From Nonomuraea helvata (GTDB lineage Bacteria > Actinomycetota > Actinomycetes > Streptosporangiales > Streptosporangiaceae), in contig NZ_BAAAXV010000008.1 in the NCBI RefSeq assembly GCF_039535785.1, forward strand, positions 558,001-622,000: a stretch of 64,000 bases of DNA. The letters run 5' to 3'. The position numbers were made by a program, and so were the translations under genes. The notes below the pieces were generated by a model. It had not been told where the DNA came from. It worked only from the letters and a program-made list of their open reading frames with translations, and searched no databases. Below are positions 50,355 through 58,885 of the stretch, one piece after another. Numbering within the stretch: position 1 is the first letter of the stretch; each line of letters starts with the position of its first letter.

Positions 50355-51252
50355 CGCGTCTTTCGCCGACCGCGTCGTGGCCGCGGGCTTCGCGGCCGGC
50401 TGGAAGCTCGTGCCGCTGCTGCCCGAGCGGCCCACGGCCGCGGTCTTCCGCTTCCTGGCCGACCGGATCTGGCGCAGGCGGGGCAGGTCCGTGAGCCGGC
50501 TGGAGTCCAACCTGGCCAGGGTGACCGGGCTCGACGTGGGCAGCCGTGAGCTGCGCGAGCTCAGCAGGGCGGGCATGCGCTCGTACTTCCGCTACTTCCA
50601 CGAGATCTTCCGGCTGCCGTCGATGGATGTCGAGGAGATCGTGCGCCGCAGCCACGTCATCGGCGCCGAGCACGTCCACACCACCGTGGCGGCCGGCAGG
50701 GGCGTGGTGCTCGCGCTGCCGCACATGGGCAACTGGGACCAGGCGGGCGCGTGGCTGGTGGGCGTCGGCCACCCGTTCGCGACCGTGGCCGAGCGGCTCA
50801 AGCCGGAGTCGCTGTTCCGCCGGTACGTGGCCTTCCGCGAGGGGCTCGGCATGGAGGTGCTGCCGCTCACCGGCGGCGACGGGCACAACTTCGCCACGCT
50901 GGCCATCCGGGTGCGCAGGGGCGGCGTGGTGTGCCTGCCCGCCGAGCGCGACCTGACCAAGAGCGGTGTCGAAGTGCGCTTCTTCGGCGCGGCCACCAAG
51001 GTGCCCGCGGGGCCGCCGCTGCTGGCCGTGCAGACGGGGGCCGCGCTGCTGCCCGCCATCCTCTACAACGTGGGCGACGACTGGGGCATCCACATCCACG
51101 AGGAGATCCCGGTGCCCGCCGAGGGCACCAGGAAGGAGAAGGTCGCGGCGGTGGCGCAGGCGCTGGCCGACGTCTTCGAGAAGGGCATCTCCGAGCATCC
51201 GGAGGACTGGCACATGTTGCAGCGGCTGTGGCTGGAGGACCTCCCGCGATGA
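50344..51252 (+). CDS. Phosphatidylinositol mannoside acyltransferase
   Basis: 302 residues of the LpxL/HtrB-like lysophospholipid acyltransferase family. The catalytic HxxxxD is 'LPHMGNWDQAG' near residue 125, and 'GVVCLPAERDLTKSGVEVRFFG' provides the second conserved block. By position between pgsA and pimA it corresponds to mycobacterial Rv2611c (PatA), which acylates the mannose of PIM1/PIM2 on the cytoplasmic face. The ATG at 50344 has GAGGAG just upstream and overlaps pgsA by 11 bases; the end overlaps pimA (ATGA). Confidence 0.92.
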   Translation: MSDNASFADRVVAAGFAAGWKLVPLLPERPTAAVFRFLADRIWRRRGRSVSRLESNLARVTGLDVGSRELRELSRAGMRSYFRYFHEIFRLPSMDVEEIVRRSHVIGAEHVHTTVAAGRGVVLALPHMGNWDQAGAWLVGVGHPFATVAERLKPESLFRRYVAFREGLGMEVLPLTGGDGHNFATLAIRVRRGGVVCLPAERDLTKSGVEVRFFGAATKVPAGPPLLAVQTGAALLPAILYNVGDDWGIHIHEEIPVPAEGTRKEKVAAVAQALADVFEKGISEHPEDWHMLQRLWLEDLPR

Positions 51253-52379
51253 GAATCGGCATCGTCTGCCCCTATTCGTGGGACATGCCGGGCGGGGTCA
51301 AACAGCACATCGACGACCTGGCCCAGGCTCTGATGGCGCAGGAGCACGACGTCTCGGTGATCGCGCCGGCGGCCGACGACGACGAGCTGCCCGCCTACGT
51401 GACGGGCGCGGGCCGGGCGGTGCCGGTGCCGTACAACGGGTCGGTGGCCAGGATGTCGTTCGGCTTCCTGTCGGCCGCGCGGGTGCGGCGGTGGGTGCGC
51501 ACGGGGGAGTTCGACGTGCTGCACATCCATGAGCCGCTGATCCCGAGCCTGGGCGTGCTGGCCTGCTGGGCGGCCAGGGGGCCGATCGTGGCCACGTTCC
51601 ACGCGTCGTTCACGCGCTCGCGGGCCATCGCGGTGGCCGAGCCGCTGCTGCGCAGCGCGCTGGAGAAGCTGATGGGCCGCATCGCGGTCTCCGACGCGGC
51701 CCGCAAGAGCCTGGTCGAGCAGTTCGGCGGCGACGCCGTGCTGATCCCGAACGGCGTCACCGTCTCCCGCTACACCGAGGCAGAGCCGCTCGACGGCTGG
51801 GGGCCCGACGGCACCACGATCGGCTTCCTGGGCCGGATGGACGAGGAGCGCAAGGGCCTGCCGATCCTGCTCGACGCGTTCAGGACGCTGGCGGCCGAGC
51901 GGCCCGGGGTGAAGCTGCTGATCGCCGGGCCGGGCGACGCCAAGGACGTGTACGAGCGGGTGCCAAAGCAGTTCCACGACCGGGTGACCGTGCTGGGCAT
52001 GGTGAGCGAGGCCGACAAGATCCGCGCGTACCACTCGGTCGACGTCTTCTGCGCACCCAACACGCGGGGCGAGAGCTTCGGCATCGTGCTGGCCGAGGCC
52101 ATGGCGTCCGGGGCGACGGTGCTGGCCAGCGACATCCCGGCCTTCCGCAAGGTGCTCGGCGACGGGCAGGCGGGGGCGCTGTTCGCCAACGGCGACGCGG
52201 CCTCGCTGGCGCGCGAGGCCGCGGCGCTGCTCGACGCGCCGGAGCGCCGCGCCAAGCTGGCCGCCGAGGCGCTGGTGGCGGTGCGGAAGTACGACTGGTC
52301 GACGGTGGCACGCGACGTCGTACGCGTCTACGAGACCGTCACCACGGGTGGCGCCGGACGCGTGGAGGAGGACCTGTGA
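51249..52379 (+). CDS. pimA: Phosphatidyl-myo-inositol mannosyltransferase
   Basis: 376 residues, GT4 (GT-B fold). It starts 'MRIGIVCPYSWDMPGGVKQH' with the glycine-rich acceptor loop, has 'DVLHIHEPLIPS' and 'TFHASFTRSR' in the N-terminal domain, and 'GFLGRMDEERKGL', plus the donor-site Ex7E 'GESFGIVLAEAMASG', in the C-terminal domain. It transfers mannose from GDP-mannose to phosphatidylinositol at the inner membrane. The start overlaps the acyltransferase stop by 4 bases. The C-terminal 'GAGRVEEDL' and the following GTGA are the template of a duplicated junction at 52376-52461. Confidence 0.95.
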   Translation: MRIGIVCPYSWDMPGGVKQHIDDLAQALMAQEHDVSVIAPAADDDELPAYVTGAGRAVPVPYNGSVARMSFGFLSAARVRRWVRTGEFDVLHIHEPLIPSLGVLACWAARGPIVATFHASFTRSRAIAVAEPLLRSALEKLMGRIAVSDAARKSLVEQFGGDAVLIPNGVTVSRYTEAEPLDGWGPDGTTIGFLGRMDEERKGLPILLDAFRTLAAERPGVKLLIAGPGDAKDVYERVPKQFHDRVTVLGMVSEADKIRAYHSVDVFCAPNTRGESFGIVLAEAMASGATVLASDIPAFRKVLGDGQAGALFANGDAASLAREAAALLDAPERRAKLAAEALVAVRKYDWSTVARDVVRVYETVTTGGAGRVEEDL

Positions 52380-52461
52380 CGCTGCGGCGCGCTTCCGGGC
52401 GTGTGGAGGGTGACCTGTGATTCTGGGGCGGGCTTGTCGGCACGCGGAGGGTGACCGTTGA
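52376..52461 (+). repeat. Duplicated translational-coupling junction: two 14-codon mini-ORFs
   Basis: The pimA stop overlaps a GTG (52376) that opens a 14-codon ORF (VTLRRASGRVEGDL) ending at 52420. That stop overlaps a GTG (52417) opening a second 14-codon ORF (VILGRACRHAEGDR) ending at 52461, which overlaps the TTG start (52458) of the next gene. The three start sites are exactly 41 bases apart, each behind a GGAGG-type ribosome binding site. The peptides resemble the PimA C-terminus (GAGRVEEDL), so the junction was tandemly duplicated. Confidence 0.8.
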
Positions 52462-53000
52462 CCTCGACCATGATCGTGCTGATCGTGGGCATCGTCGTGG
52501 TGCTCACGGCCGTCTACATCTCCTGGCGGGCGGGCCGGCTCGACCGCCTGCACATCCGGCTCGAGCTGGCCCAGGAGTCGCTGGACGCCGCGCTGATGCG
52601 GCGCAGGGCGGTGGTGCTGGAGCTGGCCGGGTCGCGCCTGCTCGACCCCGCCACGTCCCTGGTGCTGGCCGCCGCGGCGCACGAGGCGAGGACGGCCGGG
52701 CCCGAGGAGCGTGAGCACGCCGAGAGCGACCTGTCGCGTGCCCTGCGCGCCGCCGTGGACCAGGAGCGGTTCAGGGAGAAGCTCTCGGAATCGCCGGGCG
52801 GCGGCGACCTGCTGGAGGAGCTCGACGCCGCCGTGGCCAAGGTGGTCTACTCGCGCCGTTTCTACAACAACGCCGTGGCGGTCACCCGTACCGCTCAGCG
52901 GCGCTGGCTTGCCAGAACCCTGCGCCTGGCGGGGCATACGGAATATCCGCGATTCTTCGAGATTGATGACAATCCGCCGGCGACTATGGCAACTGAATGA
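52458..53000 (+). CDS. Small membrane-anchored protein, weakly LemA-like
   Basis: 180 residues. An N-terminal membrane helix 'MIVLIVGIVVVLTAVYISW' is followed by a cytosolic helical region with many Ala, Arg and Glu. The stretch 'VVYSRRFYNNAVAVTRTAQ' resembles the 'ARRFYNEAV' element of LemA-family proteins, but the overall match is weak and unproven. The start is the TTG at 52458, behind GGAGG at 52446-52450. It is translationally chained to pimA through two mini-ORFs, so it is made together with the PIM enzymes and may have a membrane role linked to them. Confidence 0.7.
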   Translation: MTSTMIVLIVGIVVVLTAVYISWRAGRLDRLHIRLELAQESLDAALMRRRAVVLELAGSRLLDPATSLVLAAAAHEARTAGPEEREHAESDLSRALRAAVDQERFREKLSESPGGGDLLEELDAAVAKVVYSRRFYNNAVAVTRTAQRRWLARTLRLAGHTEYPRFFEIDDNPPATMATE

Positions 53001-53065
53001 CCTGATTTGAGGAAGCCAGTAAGCTTCATCCCGTTTTCTGGGCTGAAGCGAGGAGTGTGTTTGAC

Positions 53066-54082
53066 GTGCGGCTATCCCGGTTGATCACGGTCACACTGGC
53101 GGGCGCGTCCGTGCTGCTGCCCGTGGCGGCCTGCTCCTCGGACGAGCCCGCTCCGGGGAAGGCGCCCCAGGCGGCCACGGCGGCACCCAGCGAGGAGCCC
53201 ACGGAGGAGGCCAAGGGGCATCCGTTCACCGGCAAGCCGTACGACGCGCTGAAGCCGGTGCTCGCGGTGAAGATCGAGAACACCGCGGCGGGCAAGCCGC
53301 AGCTCGGGCTCAAGAGCGCGGACCTCGTCTACATCGAGCAGGTCGAGGCGGGCCTGACCCGGCTCATGGCGATCTTCTCCTCCAAGCTGCCCCCCAAGGT
53401 GGGCCCCGTCCGCAGCGCCCGCATCTCCGACCTGCACATCACGCCGCAGTTCGGCAAGCCGGCCTTCGCCTACTCGGGCGTGCAGACCAAGATGCTGCCG
53501 TTCGTGGCCAAGGCGTCGCTGTTCGACGTGGGTGACACGCGCAATCCGGGCGCGTTCTTCCGCCAGCCCGGCCGCTTCGCCCCCTACAACCTGTTCGCCA
53601 ACACCAAGGATCTCCTGTCCAAGGCGCCCAAGGCGAGCAAGGCCAAGGACATCGGCCTCACCTTCGGCGACGCTCCCGCCGAGGGCGGCGTGGACAAGAA
53701 GTCGTACACGGTCAAGTGGCCCGCGGCGCGCTTCACCTTCGCCTGGTCGGAGGCCAAGCAGCAGTGGCTGATCTGGCAGGACGGCAAGAAGGACATGGCG
53801 GCGGAGGGCGGCCAGCTGAGCGCGCCCACGATCGTCGTGCAGTACACCAAGACCGAGCGCTCGGAGTTCCACGACAAGAACCAGAGCTACACGCCGCTCG
53901 TGCACACCACGGGCAAGGGCAAGGCGATCGTGCTGCGCGACGGCAAGGCGTACAACGCGAACTGGGAGCGGGAATCGGAGGACGTCGGCACGACGTTCAC
54001 CACGGAGAGCGGCGAGCCGATGAACTTCGCGCCGGGCCAGGTGTGGATCGCGCTGGCCAGCCGCAAGCCCGTCATCCCCTAA
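53066..54082 (+). CDS. DUF3048 (YerB-like) lipoprotein
   Basis: 338 residues. A signal peptide with lipobox 'LLPVAACSSD' indicates a lipid-anchored extracellular protein, followed by a Pro/Ala/Glu linker. The DUF3048 N-terminal domain has 'LAVKIENTAAGKPQLGLKSADLVYIEQVE' and 'PKVGPVRSARISDL'; the C-terminal domain has 'WERESEDVGTTF' and 'GQVWIAL'. YerB-type proteins are of unknown function. The GTG at 53066 gives a clean signal peptide; a GTG at 53057 is too close to the AGGAG. It lies between the small membrane gene and pdxS. Confidence 0.9.
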   Translation: MRLSRLITVTLAGASVLLPVAACSSDEPAPGKAPQAATAAPSEEPTEEAKGHPFTGKPYDALKPVLAVKIENTAAGKPQLGLKSADLVYIEQVEAGLTRLMAIFSSKLPPKVGPVRSARISDLHITPQFGKPAFAYSGVQTKMLPFVAKASLFDVGDTRNPGAFFRQPGRFAPYNLFANTKDLLSKAPKASKAKDIGLTFGDAPAEGGVDKKSYTVKWPAARFTFAWSEAKQQWLIWQDGKKDMAAEGGQLSAPTIVVQYTKTERSEFHDKNQSYTPLVHTTGKGKAIVLRDGKAYNANWERESEDVGTTFTTESGEPMNFAPGQVWIALASRKPVIP

Positions 54083-54231
54083 GGTCGAGCTCCTTCGGCA
54101 GCGGTGATTCTTGGTCGCCGATGTGTCTAAGTACGGCGATAAATCCTGACATCTTGGCATGTCGGGGGAGGGGTCCATCAGGACCTACCATGGGGTTGAT
54201 AACTTACCGACCAGCCGTGAGAGCCGTGAGG

Positions 54232-55146
54232 ATGACCGTGTCCACCAGCACGCCTGAAAGCACCCCCGTCACCGGAACCGCCCGTGTCAAGCGCGGCATG
54301 GCCGAGATGCTCAAGGGCGGCGTCATCATGGACGTCGTCACCCCCGAGCAGGCCAAAATCGCTGAGGACGCCGGCGCGGTCGCCGTGATGGCCCTCGAGC
54401 GCGTGCCCGCCGACATCCGTGCCCAGGGCGGCGTGTCCAGGATGAGCGACCCCGACATGATCGACGGCATCATCAGCGCCGTGTCGATCCCCGTGATGGC
54501 CAAGGCCCGCATCGGCCACTTCGTCGAGGCCAAGGTGCTGCAGGCGCTCGGCGTCGACTACGTGGACGAGTCGGAGGTGCTGACCCCGGCCGACTACGCC
54601 AACCACATCGACAAGTGGCAGTTCACCGTGCCGTTCGTGTGCGGGGCCACCAACCTGGGCGAGGCCATGCGCCGCATCACCGAGGGCGCGGCGATGATCC
54701 GCTCCAAGGGCGAGGCCGGCACCGGCGACGTCTCCAACGCCGTCACCCACATGCGCACGATCCGCGCCGAGATCAAGCGCCTCACCTCGCTGCCCGAAGA
54801 CGAGCTGTACGTCGCCGCCAAGGAGCTGCAGGCCCCGTACGAGCTGGTCGCCGAGGTCGCCAAGACCGGCAAGCTGCCGGTCGTGCTGTTCACCGCGGGC
54901 GGCATCGCCACCCCGGCCGACGCCGCGATGATGATGCAGCTCGGCGCCGAGGGCGTGTTCGTGGGCTCGGGCATCTTCAAGTCGGGCGACCCGGCCAAGC
55001 GCGCCGCGGCCATCGTCAAGGCCACCACGTTCTACGACGACCCCGACGTCATCGCCAAGGTCTCGCGCGGCCTGGGCGAGGCCATGGTCGGCATCAACGT
55101 CGACGAGATCCCGCAGCCGCACCGTCTGGCCGAGCGCGGCTGGTAG
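54232..55146 (+). CDS. pdxS: Pyridoxal 5'-phosphate synthase subunit PdxS
   Basis: 304 residues, full length. The barrel has 'RGMAEMLKGGVIMDVVTPEQA', catalytic Lys in 'IPVMAKARIGHFVEA' and the second Lys region 'RSKGEAGTGDVSNAVTHMR', plus 'AAGGIATPADAAMMMQLGAEGVFVGSGIF'-type phosphate site (seen as 'TAGGIATPADA'). It condenses ribose 5-phosphate, glyceraldehyde 3-phosphate and ammonia (from PdxT) to PLP as a dodecamer. The ATG at 54232 is used; a GTG 6 bases further is possible. pdxT is not adjacent but lies 3.7 kb downstream on the same strand, with phoD, marR and an MFS gene between. Confidence 0.97.
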   Translation: MTVSTSTPESTPVTGTARVKRGMAEMLKGGVIMDVVTPEQAKIAEDAGAVAVMALERVPADIRAQGGVSRMSDPDMIDGIISAVSIPVMAKARIGHFVEAKVLQALGVDYVDESEVLTPADYANHIDKWQFTVPFVCGATNLGEAMRRITEGAAMIRSKGEAGTGDVSNAVTHMRTIRAEIKRLTSLPEDELYVAAKELQAPYELVAEVAKTGKLPVVLFTAGGIATPADAAMMMQLGAEGVFVGSGIFKSGDPAKRAAAIVKATTFYDDPDVIAKVSRGLGEAMVGINVDEIPQPHRLAERGW

Positions 55147-55286
55147 TCGGCGCGTCGTTGCAGGTCACCTGACCTTTCTCCGTGACATGATCACACGTGG
55201 TGGGACGCGTTCCGCGGCTCGCCGCAGGGTAGTGGTGCCTGTCATACGGCAGGCAGGGTGCACCACGACGCGACGGTGAAAATTGC

Positions 55287-55325
55287 CGAAAAAGGCGACA
55301 TCCACGAAGGATGTCGCCTTTTTCG
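55287..55325. terminator. Rho-independent terminator with U tract
   Basis: CGAAAAAGGCGACATCC (55287-55303) pairs perfectly with GGATGTCGCCTTTTTCG (55309-55325) around a 5-base loop. The A and T runs at the arm ends make it a bidirectional intrinsic terminator, unusual in this GC-rich window. It isolates pdxS from phoD. Confidence 0.93.
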
Positions 55326-55336
55326 TGTTGTGTGAT

Positions 55337-55358
55337 GTTCACCCCGTAGTCATGATCC
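55337..55358 (+). promoter_or_regulatory. Possible PHO box of phoD
   Basis: GTTCACCCCGT (55337-55347) followed by AGTCATGATCC (55348-55358) resembles the two 11-base direct-repeat units of the Streptomyces PhoP-binding PHO box (consensus about GTTCAYYYRGG). A TAAAGCT that could be the -10 box follows at 55363. The match of the second unit is only partial. Confidence 0.45.
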
Positions 55359-55409
55359 TCAGTAAAGCTACCCGGCGTCCCCCTCACCCTCGAGCGTCAC
55401 AGGAGCACC

Positions 55410-57059
55410 ATGTCCAAGCTGAACCGCCGGCACTTCCTCGTCACGGGGTTAGCCGCAGGCGCGGCCGCGACCGTCCCCGCCACCGCCGCGTACGCCGCCG
55501 CCTCCCGCGACCTGACCACCGACCCGTTCACGCTGGGCGTCGCCTCCGGGGACCCCGACCACGAGGGCTTCGTGCTGTGGACCAGGCTCGCCCAGCAGCC
55601 GCTGGCCGAGGACGGGTTCGGCGGCATGCCGCAGCGGCCGTTCACGGTGCAGTGGCAGGTCTACGCCGACGAGCACTGCCGCCGCGTCGTCCGCTCGGGC
55701 GTCAGCGTGGCCACTCCCGAGTGGGGCCACAGCGTGCACGTCGAGGTCGACCGGCTGAGCTCCGACCGCGACTACTGGTACCGCTTCCGCGTCGGCAGGT
55801 ACGTCTCGCCGGTCGGGCGCGCCCGCACCGCCCCGCACCCGCTCTCGTACGGGGGCCCGCTGGCCATGGCGTTCGTCTCGTGCGCCCAGTACGAGCACGG
55901 CTACTTCACCTCGTACCGCAGGCTGGCCGAGGACCACCCGGACCTCGTCCTGCACCTGGGCGACTACCAGTACGAGTACACCAAGGACACCTACACCATC
56001 CCCGGCGGAAACGTCCGCGACCACGAGGGTCCCGAGACGGAGACCCTGGCGAACTACCGCCAGCGCCACGCCCAGTACAAGGCCGACCCCGACCTCCAGG
56101 CCGCGCACGCCGCCGCGCCGTGGCTGGTGGTGTGGGACGACCACGAGGTCGACAACAACTGGGCCGACGAGATCCCCGAGAAGCCCGAGGTCCCCCAGCC
56201 GAACTTCCTGGCCAGGCGCGAGGCCGCCTTCCGGGCCTACTACGAGAACATGCCGCTGCGCCGCACCTCCATCCCGCGGGGCATCGACATGCAGCTCTAC
56301 CGGCGCATCCGGTGGGGGCGGCTGGCCACGTTCCACATGCTCGACACCCGCCAGTACCGCGACGACCAGGGCTGCGGCGACGGCTACCGCGACTGCCCGG
56401 CCGCCGTGGACCCGGAGCGCTCGATCACGGGGGCGGAGCAGGAGTCGTGGCTGGTGGACGGCTTCCACAAGTCGCGGGCGCAGTGGGACATCATCGGCCA
56501 GCAGGTGTTCTTCGCCCAGCGTGACAACAACGCCGGGCCCGCCAAGGTCACCAGCATGGACGCCTGGGACGGCTACGTGGCCTCCCGTCAGCGCATCACG
56601 CAGGGCTGGGTGGACGCCAAGGTGCGCAACGCGGTCGTGCTGACCGGCGACGTGCACGCGCACTGGGCCAGCGACCTCAAGCTGGACTACGACGACCCGA
56701 CCGGGCCCTCGGTGGGGTCCGAGCTGGTGGCCACCTCGATCTCGACCGGCGGCGACGGCGCCGATTCGGACCCGGCCACGCATCCGTACCTGAAGATCAA
56801 CCCGCATCTGAAGTTCTACAACAACCAGCGCGGCTACGTGCTGACCAAGATCGAGCGCGAGCAGATGACGGCGGACTTCAGGGTGGTGCCGCGGGTGCAG
56901 GAGACCGGGGCCGAGGTCTACACGCGGGCCACGTTCGTCGTGGAGGACCGGGTGCCCGGGGTGCAGCAGACGTACCTGCGGCCGATGGACCCGTCGCTGC
57001 GCGCCGCGCAGGACATGACGGTGGAGGACACGGTCCGCTGGGAGACCGAGCGCCCGTAA
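55410..57059 (+). CDS. phoD: PhoD-family alkaline phosphatase (Tat-exported)
   Basis: 549 residues. The N-terminus has the Tat motif 'NRRHFLVTG' and an Ala-rich hydrophobic stretch. The N-terminal beta domain begins 'FTLGVASGDPDHEGFVLWTRLA', typical of PhoD; metal-site motifs include 'FVSCAQYEHGYF', 'HLGDYQYEY', 'VVWDDHEVDNNW' and 'VLTGDVHAHWASDL'. The enzyme hydrolyses phosphodiesters and monoesters outside the cell using Fe/Ca. AGGAG is 6 bases before the ATG. It is probably phosphate-regulated through the upstream PHO-like box. Confidence 0.95.
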   Translation: MSKLNRRHFLVTGLAAGAAATVPATAAYAAASRDLTTDPFTLGVASGDPDHEGFVLWTRLAQQPLAEDGFGGMPQRPFTVQWQVYADEHCRRVVRSGVSVATPEWGHSVHVEVDRLSSDRDYWYRFRVGRYVSPVGRARTAPHPLSYGGPLAMAFVSCAQYEHGYFTSYRRLAEDHPDLVLHLGDYQYEYTKDTYTIPGGNVRDHEGPETETLANYRQRHAQYKADPDLQAAHAAAPWLVVWDDHEVDNNWADEIPEKPEVPQPNFLARREAAFRAYYENMPLRRTSIPRGIDMQLYRRIRWGRLATFHMLDTRQYRDDQGCGDGYRDCPAAVDPERSITGAEQESWLVDGFHKSRAQWDIIGQQVFFAQRDNNAGPAKVTSMDAWDGYVASRQRITQGWVDAKVRNAVVLTGDVHAHWASDLKLDYDDPTGPSVGSELVATSISTGGDGADSDPATHPYLKINPHLKFYNNQRGYVLTKIEREQMTADFRVVPRVQETGAEVYTRATFVVEDRVPGVQQTYLRPMDPSLRAAQDMTVEDTVRWETERP

Positions 57060-57068
57060 CTCCGCGGA

Positions 57069-57098
57069 GGGCGGCATCCCCACGGGGTGCCGCCCTTT
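57069..57098 (+). terminator. Terminator of phoD
   Basis: GGGCGGCA (57069-57076) pairs with TGCCGCCC (57088-57095), with a further C/G extension inside, and is followed by TTT. It lies 10 bases past the phoD stop. Confidence 0.75.
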
Positions 57099-57112
57099 CT
57101 CCGGTGGGAATA

Positions 57113-57125
57113 TTAGCCAGGCTAA
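57113..57125. promoter_or_regulatory. Inverted repeat before marR, likely autoregulatory operator
   Basis: TTAGCCAGGCTAA at 57113-57125 is a perfect 6+1+6 inverted repeat, followed by TTGGCCAA (57132-57139 region), in the AT-rich 80 bases before the MarR gene. MarR dimers commonly bind such short palindromes over their own promoters. Confidence 0.6.
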
Positions 57126-57141
57126 GTTAGTTTGGCCAAGC

Positions 57142-57570
57142 ATGAGGGACGATCCCACCCGCCTGGCCGAGCAGGTCTCCACGGTGCTGCGCCACCTGGT
57201 CCTCCTGCTCCGGCGCACCGTCGCCGGCCAGCCCGTCACCAGCCAGCAGTACGCCGTGCTCGGCTCGCTCGAACACGGCCCGCGCCGCATGACCGAGCTG
57301 GCCGAGGAGCACGCCGTCCAGCTCCCCACCATGACCGTGCAGATCAACCGGCTGGAGGACGCCGGTCTGGTGGCACGCGGCTCCGACCCGGCCGACGCGC
57401 GCGTCAGGACGGTCGAGCTGACCGGCGAGGGCCGCGACCGGCTGCTCGCCGTGCGGCGGGCCAGGATCGCCCATCTCAGCCAGGGGCTGGCCGCCCTCAC
57501 CGACGACGAGCGCGCCACGCTCGCGGCGGCGCTGCCGGTCCTGGCCAAGCTCGGCAGCAACCCCCGGTAA
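57142..57570 (+). CDS. MarR-family transcriptional regulator
   Basis: 142 residues with the MarR winged helix: 'VTSQQYAVLGSLEHGPRRMTELAEEHAVQLPTMTVQINRLEDAGLVARGSDPADARVRTVELTGEGR' covers helices, recognition helix and the beta wing with the conserved Asp-Arg ('DPADAR'). There are no cysteines for redox sensing. The ATG at 57142 follows the operator-like palindrome closely. It is followed 8 bases later by the MFS transporter gene, which it probably represses with itself in the absence of ligand. Confidence 0.92.
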   Translation: MRDDPTRLAEQVSTVLRHLVLLLRRTVAGQPVTSQQYAVLGSLEHGPRRMTELAEEHAVQLPTMTVQINRLEDAGLVARGSDPADARVRTVELTGEGRDRLLAVRRARIAHLSQGLAALTDDERATLAAALPVLAKLGSNPR

Positions 57571-57578
57571 GGAGCACC

Positions 57579-58788
57579 ATGCAATCCGGCGGCGGAATCC
57601 TTCGCCAGCCCATGTCCGTCTGGGCCACCGCGTTCGCGGCGGTCGTGGCCTTCATGGGCATCGGTCTCGTCGACCCCCATCCTCCCCTCCATCGCCCAAG
57701 GCCTGAACGCCACGCCCAGCCAGGTCTCGCTGCTGTTCACCAGCTACTTCCTGGTGACGGCGGTGGCCATGCTGATCACCGGCTGGGTCTCCAGCCGCAT
57801 CGGCGGCAAGCGGACGCTGCTGGCCGGGCTGACGCTGGTGATCGTGTTCGCCGCGCTCGCCGGCACTTCCACCAGCGTCGCCGAACTCGTCGGCTTCCGC
57901 GCCGGCTGGGGCCTCGGCAACGCGCTGTTCGTGGCCACCGCGCTGGCGGTCATCGTGGGCGCGGCCAGCGGCGGCGCGGAGTCGGCGATCATCCTGTACG
58001 AGGCCGCGCTCGGCCTGGGCATCTCCGCCGGCCCTCTCGTGGGCGCCCTGCTCGGCGACTGGAACTGGCGGGCCCCGTTCTTCGGCACCGCCACCCTCAT
58101 GGCCGTCGGCCTCGTACTGATCGTCACCCTGCTCAAGGCGCCGCCCAGGCCGGCGGCCAGGACCGGCCTCACCGCCCCCATCAGGGCGCTCGCCCACGGC
58201 GGCCTGTCCACCACCGCCTTCACCGCGCTCTTCTACAACTTCGCGTTCTTCACGGTGCTGGCCTTCACCCCGTTCATTCTGCACATGTCCCCCTACGGCA
58301 TCGGCGCCGTCTTCTTCGGCTGGGGCGTCTGCGTGGCGCTGTCCTCGGTGTTCGCCGCGCCGCCGCTGCAACGCAAGATCGGCTCGGTGAACGTGCTCCA
58401 CCTGGCGCTGGCGCTGCTCGCCGTGTTCCAGATCGGCATCGCCCTGTCCGGACACGCCGGGATCATCGTGTTCACCGTCCTGTCCGGCATCCCCATCGGC
58501 CTCAACAACACCGTCTTCACCGAGGCGGCCATGGAGGTCTCCGACGCGCCCAGGCCCGTCGCCTCCGCCGGCTACAACTTCGTGCGCTGGATGGGCGGCG
58601 CGCTGGCCCCGTTCATCGCCACCGAACTGGGCGAGGAGATCGGCGTCGCCGTCCCGTACGCGCTCGGCGCCCTCTGCTGCCTCGTCGGCATGGCCATCCT
58701 GTACGTCAGGCGCCACCACCTGCGCGCGCTGTCCCGGGTGGACGACGACCACACGATGCACGACGCCGCGCCGGTTCCGACGTACTGA
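57579..58788 (+). pseudogene. MFS multidrug-type transporter interrupted by a one-base frameshift
   Basis: The ATG at 57579 has AAGGAG upstream and opens a clear MFS N-terminus ('MSVWATAFAAVVAFMGIGLVDP'). A run of five C at 57674-57678 then shifts the frame. Removing one C restores 'VDPILPSIAQGLNATPSQVSLLFTSYFLVTAVAMLITGW' and the rest of a 400-residue, 12-helix major facilitator, which is open in the other frame from at least 57754 to 58788 ('GWVSSRIGGKRTL' is the loop 2-3 motif). The rest is undamaged, so the lesion is recent, a sequencing error in a C run or a programmed/phase-variable slip. An internal ATG at 57754 could give only a product lacking the first helix or two. Confidence 0.85.
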
Positions 58789-58885
58789 CCGGCGCGCCAG
58801 TAGCCTCAAGACGGCCCAGTAGGAAGATCCCAGGCCATCCTGGTGTTGAATTGTCTGAACCCGCACCCAGACGGAAGGATCGACT

